Part shown: positions 55,238 to 64,000 of the stretch, one piece after another
Position numbering within the stretch: the first letter of the stretch is position 1
Layout of the letters: each line of letters starts with the position of its first letter
Source: Rothia sp. ZJ932
GTDB lineage: Bacteria > Actinomycetota > Actinomycetes > Actinomycetales > Micrococcaceae
Length of the DNA stretch: 64,000 nt
Assembly: GCF_016924835.1 (NCBI RefSeq)
Contig: NZ_CP070480.1
Coordinates: 1,736,001-1,800,000 of the forward strand
Direction: 5' to 3'
The notes under the pieces: generated by a model
Seen by the model: only the letters and a program-made list of their open reading frames with translations
What the model was told of the DNA's origin: nothing
The model's database searches: none
Translations under genes and position numbers: made by a program

Positions 55238-56440
55238 CTAAGATTCATCTAAGATTGGTGAAAAATTGCAAATAGGAGAATGCGCTATTTTCCTAGAACT
55301 AACAATTTCTTTAACCTCACCAAACCTGTAAAAAAGGTACAGCGAAAGTGCAACCTTCGCATGATTTGCCAAATTTTTATCGTATTTAATAAAGGCTGAT
55401 ATTTCTTCAAGAAAATCAAAGCTCTTCGGTAAATAGGATTTCTTGTCTACTTTTTCATGAATTGATTCTACAGCAATTCCAAGCAGGCAATTTCCCACTT
55501 CCCAACGACCCTACGACGGATGAATATTTTTAGTACACTCTACAATTTCTTCAAAAGTCTTAGCACTTTTATGAAGCCCAACAAGTAAATTTGTTCCATA
55601 TTTATTTTCGCACCTGATCTGACCTAATCCGATGACTGCCAGATCATATATTTGAATATCAAGACCGAGTTCCTCTGAAAGTTCGCGGCTCATTGTCATA
55701 TAAGGATTGGGGATCCCATTTACATCAACGTCCGCATCAATTCCGTAAGAACTTCTAAACTGCATATTTCCATTTGCGGAAGGCATAAACTGAAGTTGAT
55801 TGATGTCAGTATTTTTTGACCGTTTCTTGAAAACCAATTTATTGTCGGCAATCTCGACAATCACCGCGAAAGCAAGCTGTCTAGCGTTATTCCCAGTTTT
55901 TTCATCAGAAGAGTTTTCTAATCCTTTATTCCTGAAGTATTGCCTGTTATGGTCTGCCAACCACGAGGAGTACGTAGTTTTGTTAATTTCTAGTTTAATC
56001 CTGGGCTTGCCTTTTCTACTATCTTTCTCGATAGAAAAATCCCAAAGAGCAGCGATTTCTCCGTCAAATATCCCCGGCAAAGCCATTCTTGTTTTCGTAA
56101 GCTCTCGTATTTCGGGGTCAACTGCAAATGTAAAGACGTCGGTTCTTTCAGCTGAATTCAAGTCTCTCTCACTCGAATTGACCTTTAAATCCACACGTTT
56201 CATATAATCATAATAAACGGTGGCAACATTATACGAAGCAATTCCTATCTCTGGTCGACAGTAGGATTTCAGCAGAATCTTACCATTGTAGACTTCTATA
56301 CTTTTTTCAGGAATTAAATCCTCTATAGAAATCGAGGAAGCGTAGGCTACTAGAATATCACCAACGCTTTCTGCAAGATTTCTTTCATCAAGAATAACCA
56401 GTGCGAAGCTAACGCCAACTGATGACGAAGATGAAATTTT
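55238..56440 (-). pseudogene. Broken Nudix-like protein gene with in-frame amber codon
   Basis: One frame stays open on the minus strand from 56440 to 55514, is interrupted by a TAG at 55511-55513 (after NIHPS), and continues in the same frame to a stop at 55238. The first ATG is at 56203, but about 79 protein-like codons precede it (for example RNLAESVGDILVAYASSISI), with no ATG, GTG or TTG, so the true start seems lost. The motif SRELSEELGLD near the middle matches the core REUxEExGU of a Nudix box, although the Gly and Glu expected earlier in the box are missing. Function is unknown. The low G+C suggests foreign origin. Confidence 0.6.
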
Positions 56441-56778
56441 TTAGACATCTTTGTATAAGCCTCTGAAACAGTGTTCATTTTTTCATTATCAAGCGCTCTA
56501 GAATTTTCGCTTTTCGGATAGTTCCTCAAAATATTTTTGTAAACCCATTGCAGCTCTTTATTTACGGTGTGGGACTCAGATGTAAGAATTTCTTTCACGC
56601 GATTTTTTATATTGACACGGTAAACTTTTTTATTTATAAATAAATCTTTAAGAAATTTTTTGCGATTTCTTATGAGTACGGTTTTTGGGCGTTGCTTAAG
56701 AATCTCCACAAGCGCCCAAGTTCCCAGAATACTCGGTATTATTCCCAGCGCATCAGCTAGAGAAATAAAAAAAATCAC
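56350..56778 (-). CDS. Small membrane-anchored protein of unknown function
   Basis: I do not recognise this 142-residue product. An N-terminal hydrophobic helix (FFISLADALGIIPSILGTWALVEIL) is followed by a basic, helical, probably cytoplasmic part. Its 3' end overlaps, in another frame, the open frame of the broken Nudix-like gene downstream; a one-base shift near 56393 would join the two into a single protein with an N-terminal membrane anchor. It lies just after ispE in reading direction and is strongly A+T-rich. It may therefore be a gene fragment rather than a complete gene. Confidence 0.5.
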   Translation of the reverse strand: MIFFISLADALGIIPSILGTWALVEILKQRPKTVLIRNRKKFLKDLFINKKVYRVNIKNRVKEILTSESHTVNKELQWVYKNILRNYPKSENSRALDNEKMNTVSEAYTKMSKKFHLRHQLALASHWLFLMKEILQKALVIF

Positions 56779-56784
56779 TCATCT

Positions 56785-57765
56785 TCAAACAAGATTTCGG
56801 TCGAGAATTTTTAGCTCGGCAATGTATTTTTTGCTCTGAGGAGTTTGAGAATTGTACCGTCCTTCTGCCCTAAGCACTGCAACCGTCGGTCCCGACCCCG
56901 AAACGAAGGCATGTGCGTCCGCTCCCTGCTGTTGGTTCAGAACGTCCGCTAAGGCAGGTTGTAAGGTAATCGCCGGTGCCTGCAAATCGTTGCGAATGTG
57001 CCGGGTGATAGCCGCTAAATCTTTGCTGGGTGAGGAGTCAATGAGCGCTTCGATAAGAGCCTGAGGAACTTCCAACTCACCCGGCGCTGGGTACCTGCCC
57101 TCAGCGCGTCCTGCGTCCAATTCAGCGAAAACCGCTGGTGTAGATAATCCTTGAGTGCTCAGAATCATCGTCAGGTGCAGGGGCTGCGTATCTGCTGGAA
57201 CATCAAGAGGCGTCAGCTCCGTTCCTGTGCCATAGCCGATAGCGAGCCCACCCATCAGACAAAACGGCACGTCAGCACCCAGCTCAGCGCCCAAGTCACG
57301 TAGCTCATCGTCAGTAAGAGCCTTAGACGCCCAGCCCGCCTCAACAACACAACGATTAGTAGCTTTCAGGGCAGCGGCGGCATCCGCAGACCCACCAGCC
57401 ATGCCACCAGCTACCGGCACGTTCTTGACGATATGGATGCTAAGCCCTTTCTCCCCGAGTTCAATGCCCTGAGCATCGAGAACAGCTTGCACAGCTTTCA
57501 CCGCAAGGTTTCTAGCATCAAGGGGAATAGACGAGCGGTCAAAATCCCCTGCACGTTCCATCTGGGCTAGAACAGATTCCTCGGGAATCTCCACGCTCAC
57601 ACTAAAACCTGGCTCATCGCTGACAGCAACCGTTACCTCTTCATAGAGGGAGACAGCTGCATACAACGAAGCGACAGGATGATAACCGTTAGGCTGAACA
57701 TCCCCCACCGCGAAGTAGAGATTTACCTTGCCAGGGGCACACGCCGTTGCTGAGGCAGCACTCAT
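56785..57765 (-). CDS. ispE: 4-diphosphocytidyl-2-C-methyl-D-erythritol kinase
   Basis: The 326-residue GHMP kinase acts in the MEP isoprenoid pathway, which supplies undecaprenyl phosphate for cell-wall and capsule assembly. Motifs are [12 protein letters not shown] at the start, the ATP-binding [17 protein letters not shown] and the C-terminal [12 protein letters not shown]. It overlaps ksgA by 4 bases, the standard order. Confidence 0.95.
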   Translation of the reverse strand: MSAASATACAPGKVNLYFAVGDVQPNGYHPVASLYAAVSLYEEVTVAVSDEPGFSVSVEIPEESVLAQMERAGDFDRSSIPLDARNLAVKAVQAVLDAQGIELGEKGLSIHIVKNVPVAGGMAGGSADAAAALKATNRCVVEAGWASKALTDDELRDLGAELGADVPFCLMGGLAIGYGTGTELTPLDVPADTQPLHLTMILSTQGLSTPAVFAELDAGRAEGRYPAPGELEVPQALIEALIDSSPSKDLAAITRHIRNDLQAPAITLQPALADVLNQQQGADAHAFVSGSGPTVAVLRAEGRYNSQTPQSKKYIAELKILDRNLV

Positions 57766-58625
57766 GCCTGCTCCATAAAGTGATCCCGGTATGCTTCAGC
57801 GATTTTTATAAATCCGAAAATATCGAGCTTCTCACCGCGAAGCGACGAGTCAATACCGGCAGCATCTAAAACCTCACCAGCGCGAGCAGGGCTACCTGCC
57901 CACGGACCAAGGGCAGCGCGAAGGGTTTTGCGACGCTGAGCAAAAGCTGCATCGATAATATCGAAGACCAGCTGGCGCGAAACATCAGACAGAAGTTCAG
58001 GACGGCGTTTGAAAGCCACAAGACCCGACTTGATCTTGGGTGCGGGCCAAAAAACGTTAGTGCCGATAACACCGGCCTTAGAAACCTCGCAGAACCAGTT
58101 AGCTTTCACGCTAGGAACACCGTAAATCTTTGAACCCGGCTGAGCAGCAAGACGGTCAGCAACCTCGTCCTGAACCATCACCAGGGCGTGCTCAATGCTG
58201 GGGAACTGCCCCAGTAAGTGAATCAACACCGGTACCGCGACGTTATAGGGCAGATTAGCAACCAAAGCGGTGGGGATCTTGGGTAGCTCCATCACCTTCA
58301 TAGCGTCGTTAAGCACCACATCAATCCGCTCCTCAGCACCGGGGCGGAACTTAGCAACCGTTAGCGGCAGTTGCTCAGCCAGCGGAGGATCGATCTCAAC
58401 CGCAACCATGTCTTTTGCAGCGTCCAAAATACCCAGGGTGAGAGAGCCAAGGCCAGGGCCTACCTCTAACACCGTCTCATCCGGGTCAATGTGCGCCGCT
58501 GCAATAATGCGGCGAATAGTATTGGGGTCAATAACGAAGTTCTGCCCCAGGGTTTTAGTCGGTCGAATGCCCAGCACAGCGGCGAGTTCGCGAATTTCTT
58601 GCGGGCCGAGAAGTTGATTTTCCAT
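57762..58625 (-). CDS. ksgA: 16S rRNA dimethyladenosine transferase
   Basis: KsgA/RsmA dimethylates two adjacent adenines in helix 45 of 16S rRNA. The 287-residue product has [15 protein letters not shown], the SAM-binding [16 protein letters not shown] and the catalytic [15 protein letters not shown]. It is followed by ispE with a 4-base overlap. Confidence 0.96.
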   Translation of the reverse strand: MENQLLGPQEIRELAAVLGIRPTKTLGQNFVIDPNTIRRIIAAAHIDPDETVLEVGPGLGSLTLGILDAAKDMVAVEIDPPLAEQLPLTVAKFRPGAEERIDVVLNDAMKVMELPKIPTALVANLPYNVAVPVLIHLLGQFPSIEHALVMVQDEVADRLAAQPGSKIYGVPSVKANWFCEVSKAGVIGTNVFWPAPKIKSGLVAFKRRPELLSDVSRQLVFDIIDAAFAQRRKTLRAALGPWAGSPARAGEVLDAAGIDSSLRGEKLDIFGFIKIAEAYRDHFMEQA

Positions 58626-58711
58626 TGCCTTCTATTCTAGACAGGTTTTTAAACTCGCACCGCCGCATTCGTCTACCTCAAGCTATATGTGCGCCATATA
58701 CGTAGACTAAG

Positions 58712-59308
58712 CTACCTCTCAAAGAAGCCCAACCACGGCAATAGTACGTCCAAGCCGTCCTCGACTTCTTCCACAGCAGTGCGAGCCGCTTGCACACCCA
58801 ACCGATAGGGATCAGCAATATCATCGCTACTACGCACCGGAATATCCATCTGTTGCAGGTAAGAGATAGCCTCAACTCTGCGTCCTGCTTCTGCCCTGAC
58901 GCGCTGAATTTGTTTCAGCAAAACTACCCGGTGATGCAGGTGCGGCCACTCACGAATAATCCACTTACGGTGGCTATGATCCATAGCAACAATAAGAGCG
59001 GCGCTCTCGGCAATCTCACGGGTGAGCTGCTTAGCCTTATATCCTGAAATATCAATACCACGATCAAGCAACTCATGGTCAATGTCAGGTGCAACACCCG
59101 AGCCGACCACAGCACCAATACCTGCGCTATCGAAAACCCAGCCCTCGTTCCAGCTACGGTGCTGAGAAATAAGCTGAGCAGAGGCACTCCGCGCGATATT
59201 GCCGGTACACACATACAAGATAGTGTTCAGCTCATCTGCAGGAGGCGAACCCGCCGCAGCCGGTGATTCCCTGCGCTTTAACAGGGCAGAAACGTTAAAT
59301 CTAGACAC
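58712..59308 (-). CDS. Low-molecular-weight protein-tyrosine phosphatase
   Basis: The 198-residue product carries the CX5R active site as VCTGNIARSASA near residue 35 and the general-acid Asp in IADPYRLG near the C-terminus. An extra N-terminal tail of about 28 residues precedes the catalytic domain, and the GTG start at 59308 is not strongly supported, so the real start may lie further inside. Such enzymes dephosphorylate BY-kinases in polysaccharide systems; the kinase at 26353 is a candidate partner, though they are not adjacent. Confidence 0.87.
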   Translation of the reverse strand: MSRFNVSALLKRRESPAAAGSPPADELNTILYVCTGNIARSASAQLISQHRSWNEGWVFDSAGIGAVVGSGVAPDIDHELLDRGIDISGYKAKQLTREIAESAALIVAMDHSHRKWIIREWPHLHHRVVLLKQIQRVRAEAGRRVEAISYLQQMDIPVRSSDDIADPYRLGVQAARTAVEEVEDGLDVLLPWLGFFER

Positions 59309-59412
59309 AGGTTCATGTACTTTCTCTTCGTGTGGGAACTCCCAACTTACTTACGTTAGCAAATAAACCCACGAGGAACCTGCCCTGTGCCACCCCAACG
59401 TTCAGTGACATT

Positions 59413-60483
59413 TTACTGCCAGGTGCCGTATACAGCCTGCGTATTCTCATGAATCTTCGCGCACAGTGCAGCAAGGTCATCACCGCGATGCTGCGCCATA
59501 AACCGCACGGTGTAGTTCACCATGTACGACGCGTTAGGACGCCCACGGTAAGGATGCGGCGTCAAGAAAGGAGCGTCGGTCTCAGCCAAAATCAAATCTT
59601 CGCGGGCAATCTTTAAAGATTCCTGAATGCCGTGGGAGTTCTTAAAGGTGACGGTGCCCGCGAAACTCATGTACCAGCCGTTATCGTTACACCTCTCAGC
59701 TAACGAGGCATCCCCTGAATAGCAGTGGAAAACGACCTTCTCAGGTGCGCCTTCGTCCAGCAAAATACGAACCACATCGTCGTGGGCATCGCGGTCGTGG
59801 ATTTGTAAGGCTTTGCCGTACTTTTTAGCGATGCGAATATGCTCACGGAAGCTGCGTTCTTGGGCATCAATGCCGTCAGCGCGTGTTCTAAAGAAGTCTA
59901 GACCTGTCTCCCCCACCGCGCGGACGCGAGGGTGGGCAGCGAGCGCATCGATTGCGGCAAGGGCTTTTTCGAGCTGCCCGGTGGCTTCTAGTTTCGGGGC
60001 TTCATTAGGGTGCAGAGCAACAGCTGCTAGGACGCGTGGTTCTGAGGAGGCGACCTTGACGGCATATATGCTAGAAGGCACATCGCACCCCACCTGCACT
60101 ACCGATTCGATTCCGAGCGCGGCGCCTGTGTCGAGGGCGTCTTTAACGGAGATCGCCACCTCGCCGTCGAGTAGGTCCATGTGCGTGTGGTTATCGATGA
60201 TGGGGTGAGGTAGAGGTTCCGGTGCAGGTGGAAAGACCAGGTTACGCTTTCGCCCACCGTCGCCGTCAGTGGAACGGCGGCGGGTGCCCTCACCGCTTTC
60301 TTCGTCGGTCACGTTGTAGTGTTCAGCCTCATAAGCCGGTGGTGTAGCCCCTTCTTCGGGAGTTACTGGTTCTGTAAAAATGCTACTGTGGATTTCCCGG
60401 TCGCTGGGCAGAGCAAGGTCAAAGGTTGCAGCCAGTTGTTCTAACTGTTCTTCGGTGTAGCATGGGTTTTCGGGGGTACACAT
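59413..60483 (-). CDS. tatD: TatD family metal-dependent hydrolase
   Basis: The 356-residue protein has the TatD metal ligands: HxH in IDNHTHMD near 102, Glu in VGETGLDFFRT, His in LQIHDRDAHD, His in VFHCYSGD and Asp in ETDAPFLTPHPYRG. Family members are 3'-5' DNases. An unusual N-terminal extension of about 95 residues, acidic and low in complexity, precedes the domain. It lies between rsmI and the phosphatase. Confidence 0.93.
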   Translation of the reverse strand: MCTPENPCYTEEQLEQLAATFDLALPSDREIHSSIFTEPVTPEEGATPPAYEAEHYNVTDEESGEGTRRRSTDGDGGRKRNLVFPPAPEPLPHPIIDNHTHMDLLDGEVAISVKDALDTGAALGIESVVQVGCDVPSSIYAVKVASSEPRVLAAVALHPNEAPKLEATGQLEKALAAIDALAAHPRVRAVGETGLDFFRTRADGIDAQERSFREHIRIAKKYGKALQIHDRDAHDDVVRILLDEGAPEKVVFHCYSGDASLAERCNDNGWYMSFAGTVTFKNSHGIQESLKIAREDLILAETDAPFLTPHPYRGRPNASYMVNYTVRFMAQHRGDDLAALCAKIHENTQAVYGTWQ

Positions 60484-60519
60484 CTGTTTGTTCCTCAGTT
60501 TTCGTGGGGTGTTTTGCTG

Positions 60520-61446
60520 TTACCGTGCAGCCAGGGTCGCTTCGTATAAATCACGTTTGCTCGCACCGGTTTCTGCGGCAATTTGAGCGGTGGCAGCTTT
60601 TAACCGCATTCCTTCGTTGACGAGGGCGAGGACGCGCTCGGTCAGATCCGCGGCGTCCTGCACCTTGGGTTCTGGTGCGCCTTCTATGACCAGGGCAATC
60701 TCGCCGCGGATGCGTTCGCTGTCATCTGCCCAGGCTACGAGTTCAGCGAGGGTGCCTCGGATGATTTCTTCGTGCAGTTTTGTGAGCTCCCGGCAAATGA
60801 CCGCACGGCGCTGTAGCCCGAAAGTGTCAGCGAAGTCTTTGAGGGTCGCGGAGAGGCGGTGCGGGGATTCGTAAAAGACCATGGTTCGCTCTTCCCTCGC
60901 TAGAGACGCCAAACGGCGGGTACGGTCTGATCCCTTGCGCGCGAGAAAGCCTTCGAAGGTAAAGCGTCCGGTCGGCAAACCTGAGACCGCGAGCGCGCTG
61001 AGTACCGCAGATGGGCCAGGTGCTACGGTTACCGGCAAACCGGCGTCGGCTACAGCTTGTGCGGCGGCGTACCCTGGGTCTGAGACTGTGGGCATGCCGG
61101 CATCTGAGAGGAGCAGCACGGTTTGACCGTCTTGGATCGCTTCAACGATTTGAGTGCTACGACCGGCTTCGTTGTGGTCGTGGTTGACGATGGTACGTCC
61201 GGTGATTTTTACACCCAGACCGCTGGCGAGTTTACGCAGAGTTCGGGTATCTTCGACGGCGATAATATCGGCTGAGGCAAGGTATTCTTTGAGGCGGGTA
61301 GTGGCATCGCCGAGGTTTCCGATGGGGGTTCCGCCCAGTATAAGCACGCCGTCAGTGCGTACAGGGGGGCTCGCGAGTTCCTCGTCTACCAGGGGGGCAG
61401 CAGAATCAAGAGGGGTGCGGGGGTCATTGATATCGTCGGTGTGCAT
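60520..61446 (-). CDS. rsmI: 16S rRNA (cytidine(1402)-2'-O)-methyltransferase
   Basis: RsmI methylates C1402 of 16S rRNA. Motifs are LILGGTPIGNLGDATTRL, IAVEDTRTLRKL, NHDHNEAGRS, LLSDAGMPTVSDPGY and VAPGPSAVLSAL. The ATG at 61446 is preferred, with GAGAG before it; another ATG lies at 61458, and the frame is open to 61587, which would overlap the divergent pmt gene. Divergent rsmI-pmt is a common actinobacterial pair. Confidence 0.93.
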   Translation of the reverse strand: MHTDDINDPRTPLDSAAPLVDEELASPPVRTDGVLILGGTPIGNLGDATTRLKEYLASADIIAVEDTRTLRKLASGLGVKITGRTIVNHDHNEAGRSTQIVEAIQDGQTVLLLSDAGMPTVSDPGYAAAQAVADAGLPVTVAPGPSAVLSALAVSGLPTGRFTFEGFLARKGSDRTRRLASLAREERTMVFYESPHRLSATLKDFADTFGLQRRAVICRELTKLHEEIIRGTLAELVAWADDSERIRGEIALVIEGAPEPKVQDAADLTERVLALVNEGMRLKAATAQIAAETGASKRDLYEATLAAR

Positions 61447-61516
61447 GGCTGCTCTCATACGGGGTAGATTTGCGCTGTTCTTCTCATCGATTCTAACGGC
61501 TTGATACCATGAGCAG

Positions 61517-63139
61517 GTGATAGATACTGCCCGTACTGCGCCCCTACCGCGCGTTTTGACCGTCAAACATGCTTTTACTGAGCTCACGTTGCGCGCCCGT
61601 TTAGGCGTTGCAGAGGTAACGATGCCGCGTTATGGGTGGTTAGCCCCGACGCTGGTGGTTGTGTTGGCTGCGGTGCTGCGGTTGTGGAATTTGGGGCTTC
61701 CTCACGCGATTGTTTTTGATGAGACCTATTACGCTAAAGATGCCTATTCGCTGTTGCATTTTGGCAACGAGCGGTCATGGGCTGATGAGCCCAATGATGC
61801 CTTTTTAGCAGGGGATGCCGCCAGTGTGGTGGGCACTGATCCGGCGTATGTGGTACACCCACCGGTGGGCAAGTGGATGATTGCCGCGGGCATGGCTGTC
61901 TTTGGTGATGATAACCCTGTGGGGTGGCGTGTGGCAGCAGCGCTGGTGGGCATTCTTTCAGTGGCTCTTGTTGCAGTGGCTGGGTGGATGCTTTTTCGTT
62001 CGCTGACTGTTGCCACAATTGCGGCTTTTTTGTTGGCGATTGACGGTCACCATCTGGTGCAGTCTCGCTTTGCGCTACTTGATATTTTCTTGATGTTTTG
62101 GCTGTTGGCTACCTTCGTGTGTTTATTGGCTGATAGGACGCGGTCGCGGCGGTTATTAGCCCGTAGGGTAGCTGAGCATGCTGCAGCTCATGGAGGTCTG
62201 CCGCATGATTCGTTCATGCGCTACGGACCGATGGTAGGGGTACGCTGGTGGCGTCTAGCTGCCGGTTTCACTGCGGGTATGGCAGTGGGCGTGAAGTGGA
62301 ATGCCCTGTTTTTTATTGCTGTTTTTGGCGTCATGACGGTGCTCTGGGATCTCAATGCCCGCCGTATTGTGGGTGTTCGCCGCTGGTTAGTTGCCGGTGT
62401 GTTCAAAGATGGCGTTCTGGCTTTTACCTACATGATCGTACTGGGTGCTGGCTGGTATTTACTAACCTGGGGCGGCTGGTTCACGTCAGATGATGGTTAC
62501 AACAGACGTTGGGCGGCGGAGCACCCCGGCGAAGGTGTGCAGTGGCTACCGGCGGCATTGCGTTCTTTGTGGGAATACCACCGGAGTGCCTACGAATTTC
62601 ATCAAGGTTTGGATTCCGATCACACCTACGAATCTCCTGCGTGGAAATGGCTGATTCTTGCACGCCCCACCTCTTACTATTATGAATCTCTTACTCAGGG
62701 TGTTGATGGCTGTGCCGTTGAGAAGTGTTCTGCCGCAGTGCTGAATATAGGTAACCCGCTGATTTGGTGGTCGTTTATTGCAGCCATCCTTGTTGCTTTA
62801 GTAGTGGTTTTGATTCGTAGAGACTGGCGTTTTATTGCCCTCTTAGCAGTATTTTTGGTGGGTTATCTTCCCTGGTTTATGTACCCGGAACGCACCATGT
62901 TCTTCTTCTATGCTCTTTCTTTTGAGCCGTATCTGGTGCTACTTCTGGCAGGGGTGCTGGGGCTTGTGCTAGGACGCAGCACCTCTAGCGTGCGTAGACG
63001 CCGCATCGGCGTGGTGCTCGTCGGTGCTTACCTGGTCTTTGCTACCCTCTTGACCCTCTACTTCCTGCCCATTTGGAGTGCCCAGGTTATTCCCTACGAG
63101 CACTGGCGCTGGCGCATGTGGTTTGATTCGTGGATCTAA
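61517..63139 (+). CDS. pmt: Protein O-mannosyltransferase (Pmt)
   Basis: The 540-residue multi-pass membrane protein transfers mannose from polyprenyl-phospho-mannose to secreted proteins. It shows the family's acidic loop-1 motif IVFDETYYAKDAY near residue 73, a later HPPVGKWMIAAG segment and about ten helices with a C-terminal YEHWRWRMWF. The start is a GTG at 61517. The secreted fibrinogen-like protein and the lipoprotein at the other end of the window are possible kinds of substrate, by inference only. Confidence 0.94.
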   Translation: MIDTARTAPLPRVLTVKHAFTELTLRARLGVAEVTMPRYGWLAPTLVVVLAAVLRLWNLGLPHAIVFDETYYAKDAYSLLHFGNERSWADEPNDAFLAGDAASVVGTDPAYVVHPPVGKWMIAAGMAVFGDDNPVGWRVAAALVGILSVALVAVAGWMLFRSLTVATIAAFLLAIDGHHLVQSRFALLDIFLMFWLLATFVCLLADRTRSRRLLARRVAEHAAAHGGLPHDSFMRYGPMVGVRWWRLAAGFTAGMAVGVKWNALFFIAVFGVMTVLWDLNARRIVGVRRWLVAGVFKDGVLAFTYMIVLGAGWYLLTWGGWFTSDDGYNRRWAAEHPGEGVQWLPAALRSLWEYHRSAYEFHQGLDSDHTYESPAWKWLILARPTSYYYESLTQGVDGCAVEKCSAAVLNIGNPLIWWSFIAAILVALVVVLIRRDWRFIALLAVFLVGYLPWFMYPERTMFFFYALSFEPYLVLLLAGVLGLVLGRSTSSVRRRRIGVVLVGAYLVFATLLTLYFLPIWSAQVIPYEHWRWRMWFDSWI

Positions 63140-63161
63140 TTTAAGCTTTCTTCCTCCTACT

Positions 63162-63208
63162 AAAAATGCTCCCGCTTGTGTCATAGCTGACCAAGCAGGA
63201 GCATTTTT
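63162..63208. terminator. Bidirectional terminator between pmt and the TIGR01906-like gene
   Basis: AAAAATGCTCCCGCTTG (63162-63178) pairs with CAAGCAGGAGCATTTTT (63192-63208), with one mismatch. A runs on the left and T runs on the right make it effective for both converging transcripts. Confidence 0.9.
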
Positions 63209-63218
63209 TAGAAAGCAC

Positions 63219-64000
63219 TTACAGCACTGAGGACGAAAGTTTACGACGCAGCTCTAGACGGTCCGCAGCAACTTTTTCTTCGCGAGCTTTGCGTAGTTTG
63301 GTGGGCCAGGTGAGCATCATAATTAGCAGCGTAATAGCCAGGGTAATCAGCGCAACTGCGATACCCGCGTCCACCCAAAACTGCGGCGGGTAGAGACGAA
63401 TCAGAGTATCGGATGCGTGAAACTGCCAGTTGCCCTGCGGAAAGAAAACGTGGTGAAAGTTTTCAAAGAAACGTTCCCAACCCACAAAAGCTAAAGTACC
63501 CAGCGCCGCCATGAGTGCAAGGGTTGCCCAGCTGCCAGCAAAGAGACTGCGACGCACAGCTCCAGCGGCACGCTCTTTGAGGGTGCGGGAGCTCATCCAC
63601 GCCACAAGCCCAAGAATCATTGCAAGCGTCATTGCTATAAGCATGACGACCTTTACATCTGTCATATGCTCAACTTCAGAGGGCAAGAACCAGGTGACGT
63701 TTTTTTCGTTGCGTAGAGCGCCCAGGTAGCTCGCCGGGGCGAAGTTCAAGATGTAGTCCAGTCCGTAGGAACCCAACCGCATACGTTCTTCAGTGTTCAT
63801 ACCGTAGGTATCGGCAGGAAATCCCGGTCGATGGTATGCAAACCACAAGAAGGCGCTGCTGGCGACCACGCGCACCGCAAGAGCTAGGGTCAGCACGGGT
63901 ACTGCCATCCCCATCAGAAACTGGCGCAACTTCAACCATCGGGGGCGGTCTTCAACAGCCAGTTCTCGGGCGGACGCGCGTTCTTCAGCTTCCGTTGCAG
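63219..64000 (-). CDS. TIGR01906 family membrane protein (5' end outside window)
   Basis: The visible 260 codons show a first membrane helix, an extracytoplasmic part with YGMNTEERMRLGSYGLDYIL and ASYLGALRNEK, then several further helices and a basic C-terminal tail. This fits TIGR01906/DUF1461 membrane proteins, whose role is unknown. The frame is open up to base 64000, and the residues before the TTG at 63935 (RASARELAVEDRPRWLK) read as a natural cytoplasmic N-terminus, so the gene continues beyond the window. Confidence 0.85.
   Translation of the reverse strand, partial: ATEAEERASARELAVEDRPRWLKLRQFLMGMAVPVLTLALAVRVVASSAFLWFAYHRPGFPADTYGMNTEERMRLGSYGLDYILNFAPASYLGALRNEKNVTWFLPSEVEHMTDVKVVMLIAMTLAMILGLVAWMSSRTLKERAAGAVRRSLFAGSWATLALMAALGTLAFVGWERFFENFHHVFFPQGNWQFHASDTLIRLYPPQFWVDAGIAVALITLAITLLIMMLTWPTKLRKAREEKVAADRLELRRKLSSSVL

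Noticed and set aside
61447-61587. Longer rsmI frame that would overlap pmt.
   Set aside because: The extra residues are not family-like and the overlap with a divergent gene is unlikely.

Overview
The window looks like chromosome of a Gram-positive, moderately high-G+C actinobacterium of the Micrococcaceae, most likely Rothia or a close relative. The evidence is a set of actinobacterial families: an RmlC-RmlD fusion, Pmt protein mannosyltransferase, DUF2505, a TIGR01906-type membrane protein, SufU/SufS, and a secreted fibrinogen-like YCDxxxxGGGW protein of a kind I associate with Rothia. The genus is inferred from memory of families, not from a search.

The housekeeping backbone lies mostly on the minus strand and reads, right to left: rsmI, tatD, a low-molecular-weight tyrosine phosphatase, ksgA, ispE, tRNA-Gln, glmU, prs, [break], rplY, pth, [break], sufS, sufU, [break], mfd. 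A divergent pmt gene sits at the right end, and an ABC-F gene lies opposite glmU. From general knowledge of actinobacterial gene order, prs-rplY-pth and the ispE/ABC-F/tRNA/glmU neighbourhood are normally compact. Here they are opened by surface-glycan genes at several points.

Region by region. 1-3408: mfd (3' end cut off by the window). 3.4-8.5 kb: a lipoprotein gene preceded by a large hairpin, a 1043-aa secreted adhesin-like protein, and a decayed paralogue of its N-terminal domain. 8.5-15.4 kb (+): polysaccharide locus A, with a CDP-alcohol phosphatidyltransferase, GT2, Wzy-like polymerase, Wzx-like flippase, Wzz-like protein and an Alg14/Alg13-like two-subunit glycosyltransferase. 16.2-21.7 kb: GT4, a TagD-like cytidylyltransferase, sufU-sufS, an acyltransferase inserted before pth. 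21.8-22.5 kb: rplY. 22.9-47.9 kb: polysaccharide locus B, with dTDP-rhamnose genes (rmlCD, rmlB, divergent rmlA), a fused Wzz/BY-tyrosine kinase, a nucleotidyltransferase-PqqD pair, many glycosyltransferases, two acyltransferases flanking an IS5-like insertion sequence, a Wzy-like polymerase, a CBS-NeuB-SAF-TIM-barrel fusion with a NeuA-like cytidylyltransferase, and an ABC half-transporter that could flip lipid-linked glycan. 48-50.6 kb: prs, glmU, tRNA-Gln. 50.8-54.8 kb (+): ABC-F plus two glycosyltransferases. 54.8-56.8 kb: AT-rich segment with a broken Nudix-like gene and a small unknown membrane protein gene. 56.8-64 kb: ispE, ksgA, phosphatase, tatD, rsmI, pmt and a partial membrane protein gene.

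Together the genes describe an envelope rich in glycans. GlmU and Rml enzymes supply nucleotide sugars, NeuB/NeuA-like enzymes supply an activated nonulosonic acid, many glycosyltransferases build repeat units, two separate flippase/polymerase sets export and polymerise them, and a BY-kinase, possibly opposed by the low-molecular-weight phosphatase, could regulate chain assembly. No undecaprenyl-phosphate sugar-1-phosphate priming transferase and no NeuC-type epimerase are visible, so those steps must be encoded elsewhere or done by the unusual proteins noted in the findings.
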